Source of the DNA: JADJEI01 sp035328465
Lineage (GTDB): Bacteria > Bacteroidota > Ignavibacteria > Ignavibacteriales > Ignavibacteriaceae
Direction of reading: 5' to 3'
NCBI GenBank assembly: GCA_035328465.1
Contig: DAOLIQ010000065.1
Coordinates: forward strand, 1 to 19,917
Length of the DNA: 19,917 nt
The notes under the pieces were generated by a model. It was not told the DNA's origin. It did no database searches and worked only from the letters and a program-made list of their open reading frames with translations. Shown piece after piece: positions 13,776 through 19,917 of this stretch. Both the position numbers and the translations under genes were made by a program. Within the stretch, counting starts at the first letter, position 1; every line of letters begins with the position of its first letter.

Positions 13776-15884
13776 ATGAGCACAAAACACGATATACCTT
13801 TATTTGATAAAAAAATAATTCTTAATGCGGTTAAAGATTCTTTTAAGAAACTTAATCCTGCATACCTAATAAAAAATCCTGTAATGTTTATTGTAGGTAT
13901 TGGAGCTGTACTGACATCTATAATCTTTGTTATGGACGTAGTAGAAAAAAATCCTGCTTCATTTGATTTACAGATTGCAATTTGGCTATGGTTTACTTTA
14001 GTGTTTGCAAACTTTGCAGAAGCTATTGCAGAAGGAAGAGGAAAAGCACAAAGTGAAAACTTACGTAAATCAAGAACCAACACAATTGCACGTAAGTTAA
14101 TTGGAAAGGAAGAAGTAAAAATTTCTGCTCTCGAACTTCGTTCTGGTGATAGTGTGGTTTGCGAAGTTGGAGATTTAATTCCCGCTGATGGAGAAGTTAT
14201 AGATGGAGTTGCAAGTGTTGATGAATCTGCTATCACCGGAGAATCCGCGCCCGTAATTAGAGAAAGCGGCGGAGATAGAAGTGCTGTTACCGGCGGAACA
14301 AAAGTATTAAGTGATAGAATCATTGTAAGAATAACTTCCAATCCAGGTGAAACATTTATTGATAGAATGATATCACTTGTTGAAGGTGCAAAACGAAAAA
14401 AAACTCCAAACGAAATTGCGCTTTCAATTTTACTTTCAGGTTTAACAATTGTTTTTCTGATTGTTGTAGTTACGCTAAAATCATTCTTCAATTATTATCA
14501 CATTACCCTAGCCCAGGATATAAGCGTTGTATCTGTTCCGGTATTAATCGCATTACTCGTCTGTTTAATTCCAACTACTATTGGCGGATTGCTAAGTGCC
14601 ATTGGTATTAGTGGAATGGATAGATTGCTTAAGCATAATGTAATAGCTATGAGCGGTCGAGCTGTAGAAGCTGCTGGAGATATTGATGTTCTCTTACTTG
14701 ATAAAACAGGAACAATAACTCTTGGTAATCGAATGGCAACGGAATTCGTTCCAACTCCTGAAGTCGATGAAAATTATTTAGCTGATGTTGCACAACTTGC
14801 TTCTTTAGCTGATGAGACCCCGGAAGGACGTTCAATCGTTGTACTTGCTAAAGAAAAATTTGGAATACGTGAAAGACATATCAATGAACTTAATGCTCAA
14901 TTCATTCAATTCAGTGCTAAGACACAAATGAGTGGTGTTAATATTCTATCACCGGATGGCTCTCCAACAAGAGTGATTCGTAAAGGATCTCTTGAAGCTA
15001 TCAAAAGATATATCTCAGAGGAAACTAACGCAAATATATCAGCGCAATCTGATTACATGTTTACTCAAATGATAGGTGTTGATATTGCAATGGCTGGCGG
15101 AACTCCATTAGTTGTTGTTGAGAATAAAAAGATTTTAGGTTTGATTCAACTTAAAGATGTTGTTAAAGGTGGAATCAAAGAACGATTTGAGCAGTTAAGA
15201 AAAATGGGGATTAAAAGTGTTATGATAACCGGCGACAATCAACTTACAGCTACTGCAATAGCAGCGGAAGCAGGAGTTGATGATTTTATTGCTCAGGCAA
15301 ATCCGGAGGATAAGCTTTCAAAAATTCGCGAAGAACAGGCGAAAGGAAAAATGGTCGGAATGATTGGCGATGGTACGAACGATGCTCCAGCACTCGCTCA
15401 AGCTGATGTTGGTATTGCAATGAATAGTGGAACGCAAGCAGCACGAGAAGCTGGAAATATGATTGATCTTGACAGCAGCCCAACAAAACTTATTGAAGTA
15501 GTTGAAATTGGTAAACAATTATTAATGACTCGAGGTGCACTTACAACATTCAGCATTGCAAATGATGTTGCAAAATACTTTGCGATAATTCCAGCGATTG
15601 CAGTTTCATTATTCGCTACAAATGGACTTGATGGACCATTATCAGTATTAAACGTAATGCAGCTTGCATCACCGCAGAGTGCTATACTTAGTGCTGTAAT
15701 CTTTAATGCGCTAATAATTATTACTCTAATACCTCTTGCATTAAAGGGAATAAAATATCGTCCGGAAGGTGCTGCAACAATTTTAAAAAGAAATATACTT
15801 TACTATGGAGTTGGAGGATTGATAATTCCATTCGCTGGAATAAAAATAATTGATATGCTACTTAATTATTTACAATTTGTTTAG
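13776..15884 (+). CDS. kdpB: K+-transporting ATPase subunit B (P-type ATPase catalytic subunit)
   Basis: KdpB hydrolyses ATP to drive K+ uptake through KdpA. The 702-residue protein has the P-type ATPase motifs in order. The actuator motif is TGES (154-157), whose serine corresponds to the inhibitory phosphorylation site known in E. coli KdpB. The phosphorylation site is D309 in DKTGT. Nucleotide-binding residues are F379 (FSAKTQMSG) and K403 (RKGS). Hinge motifs are TGDN (485-488) and GDGTNDAP (531-538). The Kdp-specific membrane stretch TFSIANDVAKYFAIIPA (591-607) carries the Asp/Lys pair (D597, K600). It lies between kdpA and kdpC with 28- and 11-bp gaps. Confidence 0.98.
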   Translation: MSTKHDIPLFDKKIILNAVKDSFKKLNPAYLIKNPVMFIVGIGAVLTSIIFVMDVVEKNPASFDLQIAIWLWFTLVFANFAEAIAEGRGKAQSENLRKSRTNTIARKLIGKEEVKISALELRSGDSVVCEVGDLIPADGEVIDGVASVDESAITGESAPVIRESGGDRSAVTGGTKVLSDRIIVRITSNPGETFIDRMISLVEGAKRKKTPNEIALSILLSGLTIVFLIVVVTLKSFFNYYHITLAQDISVVSVPVLIALLVCLIPTTIGGLLSAIGISGMDRLLKHNVIAMSGRAVEAAGDIDVLLLDKTGTITLGNRMATEFVPTPEVDENYLADVAQLASLADETPEGRSIVVLAKEKFGIRERHINELNAQFIQFSAKTQMSGVNILSPDGSPTRVIRKGSLEAIKRYISEETNANISAQSDYMFTQMIGVDIAMAGGTPLVVVENKKILGLIQLKDVVKGGIKERFEQLRKMGIKSVMITGDNQLTATAIAAEAGVDDFIAQANPEDKLSKIREEQAKGKMVGMIGDGTNDAPALAQADVGIAMNSGTQAAREAGNMIDLDSSPTKLIEVVEIGKQLLMTRGALTTFSIANDVAKYFAIIPAIAVSLFATNGLDGPLSVLNVMQLASPQSAILSAVIFNALIIITLIPLALKGIKYRPEGAATILKRNILYYGVGGLIIPFAGIKIIDMLLNYLQFV

Positions 15885-15895
15885 AAGTAATATGA

Positions 15896-16504
15896 ATGAG
15901 AAATGAAATGAAAAAAATAATTGTACAATCGTTTAAGATATTTTTGTCTTTAACGATTTTAACAGGAGTGATCTACCCAGTTTTTATAACTTTGATTGGG
16001 CAGGTAATATTTCCAAATCAATCAAGTGGTTCACTTGTCATCAAAGATGGAAAGATAATTGGTTCGGAACTATTAGGACAAAACTTTGCAGATAGTATTT
16101 ATTTCCAGTCACGTCCTTCAGCAATCAACTATAATCCATTGCCTTCAGGTGCAAGTAATCTTGGATTATCAAGTGTTTTACTGAAAGAACAAGTGAACGA
16201 TAGAAAACTTGAGTTTAGAAAAAATAATTTGTTAAGCGATTCAATTGTTATTCCTTCAGAAATGCTATTTGCGTCTGGAAGTGGTGTTGATCCGCATATT
16301 TCAGTTGAAGCAGCCAACATGCAAATCAACAGAATTATAAAATCAAGAAATCTCAGTACAGATAAATCAAAATTACTTAATAAGCTTGTTGATTCTCTAT
16401 CAGAATATCCGCAGTTTGGTGTACTAGGAAATCAAGTTGTTAATGTATTTTCACTAAATTTGAAACTAGATGAAGAAAGTATAAGATGGAAGACTCAGAA
16501 GTAA
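15896..16504 (+). CDS. kdpC: K+-transporting ATPase subunit C
   Basis: KdpC is a one-helix membrane subunit that supports ATP binding by KdpB. Residues 10-36 form the N-terminal helix. The family motifs FQSRPSAINYNPLPSGASNLG (about 70-90) and FASGSGVDPHISVEAANMQ (about 126-144) are present; the usual Pro of HISP is Val here. The 202-residue reading starts at 15896 (MRNEMKKII). An inner ATG at 15908 (MKKIIVQS, 198 residues) fits the family's usual N-terminus as well, and neither has a strong ribosome-binding site. Its end overlaps kdpD by 19 bp. Confidence 0.95.
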   Translation: MRNEMKKIIVQSFKIFLSLTILTGVIYPVFITLIGQVIFPNQSSGSLVIKDGKIIGSELLGQNFADSIYFQSRPSAINYNPLPSGASNLGLSSVLLKEQVNDRKLEFRKNNLLSDSIVIPSEMLFASGSGVDPHISVEAANMQINRIIKSRNLSTDKSKLLNKLVDSLSEYPQFGVLGNQVVNVFSLNLKLDEESIRWKTQK

Positions 16505-19152
16505 ACCGTCCCGATCCGGATACTCTTCTTAAAAAGATTATTCTAAAAGAAGATAAGAGTACAAAAGGCAGATTAAAAATATTTTTTGGAATGTGCGCTG
16601 GTGTTGGTAAAACTTACTCAATGCTTGAAGCAGCACAGAAAGCAAAAGCAGATGGTGTAGATGTTGTTATTGGAATTGTTGAAACACACAAACGAATTGA
16701 AACAGAAGAATTAATTGAGGGATTAGAAATCATTCCATTAAAAGAAGTTTTTTATCGTGAATCCATATTTAAAGAATTTGATATTGATAATGTTCTAAAG
16801 CGTAAGCCGGCTTTAGTTTTGATTGATGAATTAGCTCACACAAATATTCCGGGAAGTCGCCATTTAAAACGTTATCAGGATGTATTGGAAATATTAAATA
16901 AAGGAATTGATGTTTATACAACGCTAAATGTTCAACATATTGAAAGCAGATCAGAAATTGTAAAGAAAATAACCGGAACATCAATAAGGGAAACGGTACC
17001 TGATTCAATTCTTGAAGAAACTGATGATATAGAACTTGTTGATATCACTCCTGATGAACTGCTTCAAAGATTATCTGAAGGAAAAATTTATACCGCAGAA
17101 AGATCAAGACAGGCAATTGAAAATTTTTTCCGTAAAGGAAATCTTACTGCACTTCGAGAAATGTCATTACGAATTACAGCAGAACGTGTTGATAAAGATT
17201 TGCGAGACTATAAGTATGAAAAAAATATTTCTGAGGTTTGGAAATCCGGACAAAGATTAATGTGTGCGGTTGCTCCAAGCCCTTACTCAGCAGATTTGAT
17301 TAGATGGACGAGAAGATTAGCATATTCACTTGAAGCCCCGTGGATTGCTATTTATGTTGAAACTGATCAGAAGATTTCTGAAGATAACAAGATTATATTA
17401 CTTCAAAATTTTAAGCTTGTTAAAGAACTAGGTGGTGAGGTAATTACAACGCAGGATGTAAATCTAATTTCTGCATTAGTTCGGGTTGCAAAAGAAAATA
17501 ATATAAGTCAGATCATAATAGGCAAGTCCCGCAAATCTAAATTTTTAAGATTATTTACATTTAAAGATTTTACAAATCAATTAATTAAAGCAAGCGGTGA
17601 TATTGATGTTTATGTTGTTGGTGGTGATATTAAAGAAGAGAAAGATATTTTTGATGAATTCAAATCAAGATCACATTCACCTTTATCAAAATATTTATTA
17701 GCTGCACTGGTTGTAGGATTAGTAACAATAGGTTCATTTGGTTTTCAGGATGATATAGGATACCAGATAGTCTCTATGCTTTTTCTTCTATTAATCTCAA
17801 TCCTGCCTATTTTCAGATTTGGAGTCGGTCCAATTTTGTTTGCTGCATTTTTAAGTGCGTTAAGCTGGAATTATTTTTTCATTCCGCCGCATTATACATT
17901 CCACATAGATAGGGTGGATGATACATTTATGTTCATCTTGTTTTTCATTGTAGCATCGGTTTCAGGTTTTCTTTCTACAAAAGTAAGAACACAGCAGGCA
18001 TTATTAAGAATCAAAGAAAAAAGAATTTCAATACTTTACAACTTATCTAAACGACTTTCGGCGGCACTTAATATTAATGATATCGCTGAAATAATTGTGG
18101 ATGAACTAAAGAAAACTTTTTCAGCAAATGTGGTTCTTATTTTTGCTGAATCCCAAAAAAAATTAAATGCAAAACCGCATTCAGCTAGTTCATTTGTTAT
18201 TGATGATTATGAATGGACATTTGCACAGTGGGCTTACTCAGCAAATCAAATAACCGGAAAGTTTACAAACACGTTACCAAATTCTTCTGCTACATATTAT
18301 CCTATCACAAGTAAAAGTGGTGTGCTTGGTGTTATAGGTTTAAATTTTCAAAATGAACAAAGACTTTCTTTTGATAAAGAAGATTTATTAAATGATATTA
18401 TAAATCAAGTAAGCAAAACCATTGAAAGAGAATATCTTGATGAAATTGCAAAACAATCACTGCTAGCAACAGAATCAGAAAAGCTTTACAAAACTTTGTT
18501 CAATTCAATCTCACACGAATTAAAAACTCCTATCACTACAATTATTGGTGCAGTAAGTTCATTTAATGATTCAAAGATTTTTGAAAATAAAAATTCTTTA
18601 ACTGGAATTGTTAATGAAATAAATATTGCGGCTGAACGACTTCATCGATTAGTCGAAAATTTACTTGATATGGCAAGACTTGAATCAGGCAATCTTAATC
18701 TTAAATTAGGCTGGAACTCGATTGCTGATCTTATTCATTCTGTAACTGAACGATTAAAAAATGAATCCAGACAACACAAAATAATTATCAAAATTGAAGA
18801 AGATATTGTTTTTAGATTTGACTATGCTCTGCTTGAACAAGCGATCATAAACATTGTGCACAATGCACTTGCTTACACTCCCGCAGGTAGTGAAATTACT
18901 ATAGAAGGAGTTCAGCAAAATTATAATTACATCTTAAACATTTCCGATAACGGAAATGGATTTAGTGAAGAGGCTTTAACTAAATTATTTACCAAGTTTT
19001 ATAGAATTCCCGGAACAAAAACCGGTGGATCCGGGCTTGGGCTTTCGATTGCTAAAGGATTTATTGAAGCACATGCAGGAACTATTACTGCATCAAATAA
19101 AATTACAGGCGGAGCCGTATTCACAATAATTCTTCCGATTAAAGAAAAGTGA
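16486..19152 (+). CDS. kdpD: Sensor histidine kinase KdpD
   Basis: KdpD senses low K+ or osmotic stress and phosphorylates KdpE. The 888-residue protein has the complete KdpD layout. The N-terminal domain carries Walker A GMCAGVGKT (35-43) and LVLIDELAHTN (110-120). A universal-stress-like domain spans about 255-380. Four membrane helices follow (about 402-498; the second and third close together). A GAF-like domain covers about 515-650. The HisKA segment has the phospho-acceptor H677 in SISHELKTPI. The ATPase domain has the N box (INIVHNALAYTP, 788-799), DNGNG (821-825) and GGSGLGLS (847-854). The start overlaps kdpC by 19 bp, which suggests coupled translation; kdpE follows after 7 bp. Confidence 0.98.
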   Translation: MEDSEVNRPDPDTLLKKIILKEDKSTKGRLKIFFGMCAGVGKTYSMLEAAQKAKADGVDVVIGIVETHKRIETEELIEGLEIIPLKEVFYRESIFKEFDIDNVLKRKPALVLIDELAHTNIPGSRHLKRYQDVLEILNKGIDVYTTLNVQHIESRSEIVKKITGTSIRETVPDSILEETDDIELVDITPDELLQRLSEGKIYTAERSRQAIENFFRKGNLTALREMSLRITAERVDKDLRDYKYEKNISEVWKSGQRLMCAVAPSPYSADLIRWTRRLAYSLEAPWIAIYVETDQKISEDNKIILLQNFKLVKELGGEVITTQDVNLISALVRVAKENNISQIIIGKSRKSKFLRLFTFKDFTNQLIKASGDIDVYVVGGDIKEEKDIFDEFKSRSHSPLSKYLLAALVVGLVTIGSFGFQDDIGYQIVSMLFLLLISILPIFRFGVGPILFAAFLSALSWNYFFIPPHYTFHIDRVDDTFMFILFFIVASVSGFLSTKVRTQQALLRIKEKRISILYNLSKRLSAALNINDIAEIIVDELKKTFSANVVLIFAESQKKLNAKPHSASSFVIDDYEWTFAQWAYSANQITGKFTNTLPNSSATYYPITSKSGVLGVIGLNFQNEQRLSFDKEDLLNDIINQVSKTIEREYLDEIAKQSLLATESEKLYKTLFNSISHELKTPITTIIGAVSSFNDSKIFENKNSLTGIVNEINIAAERLHRLVENLLDMARLESGNLNLKLGWNSIADLIHSVTERLKNESRQHKIIIKIEEDIVFRFDYALLEQAIINIVHNALAYTPAGSEITIEGVQQNYNYILNISDNGNGFSEEALTKLFTKFYRIPGTKTGGSGLGLSIAKGFIEAHAGTITASNKITGGAVFTIILPIKEK

Positions 19153-19159
19153 AAAGTAT

Positions 19160-19849
19160 ATGAGTATAAAAAACACAATAGTGGTTTGCGATGATGAATC
19201 ACAAATAAGAAAAATATTAACAATCTCACTTGAATCCGCCGACTACAAAGTAGTTGAAGCAGAAAACGGTAGAGATGCAATTACACAAGTTGCTACTTCA
19301 CATCCACAATTAGTTATTCTTGATCTTGGATTACCTGATAGAGATGGTTTATCGGTGCTTAAAGAAATCAGAACCTGGACAAGTGTTCCGGTTATAATAT
19401 TATCTGTAAAAAATTCTGAAGAAGATATTGTGAAAGCTTTAGATCTTGGCGCAGATGATTATCTTACAAAACCGTTTAACACTTCTGAATTACTAGCACG
19501 AATAAGAGCGAATATCCGAAGAACAATCCAAGGTGATGAAGAAACAGTTTTTCAAAATGGTGATCTTGTTATCGATTTAGCATCAAGAATTGTAAAGAAA
19601 GCAAATATTGAAATTAAATTAACCAACACCGAATATCTTCTTTTAGTTCTACTTGCTAAAAACACTGATAAGGTATTAACTCATCGCTACATCTTGAAAG
19701 AAATTTGGGGACCGAGTTCAGTTGAAAATTCTCAGTACCTTAGAGTATTTATCGGCCAGTTAAGAAAAAAAATTGAGGATGATTACTCAAATCCTGGAAT
19801 CATATTAACCGAATCTGGTATAGGTTATAGAATGAAAAACCAGGCATAA
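19160..19849 (+). CDS. kdpE: Response regulator KdpE (OmpR family)
   Basis: KdpE is activated by KdpD and switches on the kdp operon. The receiver domain (1-120) shows the acidic pair D11/D12, the phosphorylation site D55 in LVILDLGLPDRDG, and K104 in YLTKPF. The C-terminal winged-helix domain (about 130-229) has LTNTEYLLLVLLAKN and the recognition segment ending LRVFIGQLRKKIE. The length of 229 residues is typical for KdpE. It is the last gene of the cluster. A candidate target lies upstream of kdpF (11867-11885). The start ATG follows the kdpD stop by 7 bp, with AGTATATG before it and no strong ribosome-binding site. Confidence 0.96.
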   Translation: MSIKNTIVVCDDESQIRKILTISLESADYKVVEAENGRDAITQVATSHPQLVILDLGLPDRDGLSVLKEIRTWTSVPVIILSVKNSEEDIVKALDLGADDYLTKPFNTSELLARIRANIRRTIQGDEETVFQNGDLVIDLASRIVKKANIEIKLTNTEYLLLVLLAKNTDKVLTHRYILKEIWGPSSVENSQYLRVFIGQLRKKIEDDYSNPGIILTESGIGYRMKNQA

Positions 19850-19884
19850 AAAAACCCCGGAAGATATTTTCGCCGAGGTTTTTT
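19849..19884. terminator. Bidirectional terminator between kdpE and the tRNA
   Basis: AAAAAACCCCGG (19849-19860) pairs with CCGAGGTTTTTT (19873-19884) with one C/A mismatch and a 12-nt loop. On the plus strand the stem ends in six T and terminates kdpE; on the minus strand it ends in GGGGTTTTTTT and would terminate the tRNA transcript. It begins at the last base of the kdpE stop codon and ends one base before the tRNA 3' end. Confidence 0.85.
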
Positions 19885-19885
19885 G

Positions 19886-19917
19886 TGGGCCCAGATGGAC
19901 TTGAACCACCGACCCTC
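19886..19917 (-). tRNA. 3' part of a tRNA, probably tRNA-Ile(GAU) (partial)
   Basis: Read on the minus strand, the window end gives the T arm GGTGG-TTCAAGT-CCATC (one G-T pair in the stem), then the acceptor strand TGGGCCC with discriminator A at 19886. The stretch GGTCGGTGGTTCAAGTCCA matches what is typical of bacterial tRNA-Ile(GAU). The CCA end is not encoded (CAA follows the discriminator). The anticodon lies outside the window, so the amino-acid identity is inferred. Confidence 0.75.

Noticed and set aside
13721..14491. A 256-codon open frame on the minus strand opposite kdpB
   Set aside because: It is fully antisense to the well-conserved kdpB, has a low-complexity Ser/Thr/Ile-rich translation with no motif, and no ribosome-binding site.

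Overview
The window is AT-rich (by eye about two thirds A+T). It looks like chromosomal DNA of a Bacteroidota/Chlorobi-group bacterium, most likely of the Ignavibacteria type. The evidence is a large secreted protein with a type IX-secretion-like C-terminal domain, a one-chain E1 alpha/beta 2-oxoacid dehydrogenase, and frequent but not universal Shine-Dalgarno sequences (strict Bacteroidetes mostly lack them). The taxonomic call is inference; no rRNA or marker gene is present.

Left part (1-9229), all on the minus strand. Transcription runs from right to left: lpdA (E3), lipB, a fused E1 alpha/beta, E2 with two lipoyl domains, and lipA. This set makes one 2-oxoacid dehydrogenase complex plus the two enzymes that build its lipoyl cofactor (LipB attaches octanoate, LipA inserts sulfur). 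Spacings are short (lipB/E1 share one base, E1/E2 19 bp, E2/lipA 26 bp), except 115 bp between lpdA and lipB. Further left, a large secreted modular protein starts at 2093 and runs off the window edge.

Middle part (9230-11956). A divergent intergenic region with a 7-bp dyad separates lpdA from a small rhodanese on the plus strand. After a 473-bp region holding short repeats, a possible leader ORF and a hairpin comes a lipoprotein-like vanadium-haloperoxidase/PAP2-family protein. Behind it lie three successive stem-loops and a roughly 130-bp nested palindromic element with imperfect 22-23 bp terminal inverted repeats that looks like a MITE or RNA-folding repeat.

Right part (11957-19849). A complete kdpFABCDE cluster on the plus strand includes the 27-residue KdpF. 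KdpFABC is the high-affinity ATP-driven K+ pump; KdpD/KdpE is its sensor kinase and response regulator. A tandem TTTACA-N5-TTTATA site upstream is a candidate KdpE operator. The cluster ends at a bidirectional hairpin terminator that faces the 3' part of a minus-strand tRNA (probably tRNA-Ile) cut by the window edge.

Most of the window is recognisable metabolism and transport. I see no clear undescribed protein system. The unexplained signals are in the non-coding stretches: the nested palindrome at 11697-11826, and the very strong Shine-Dalgarno in front of a four-codon ORF and hairpin at 10097-10137.
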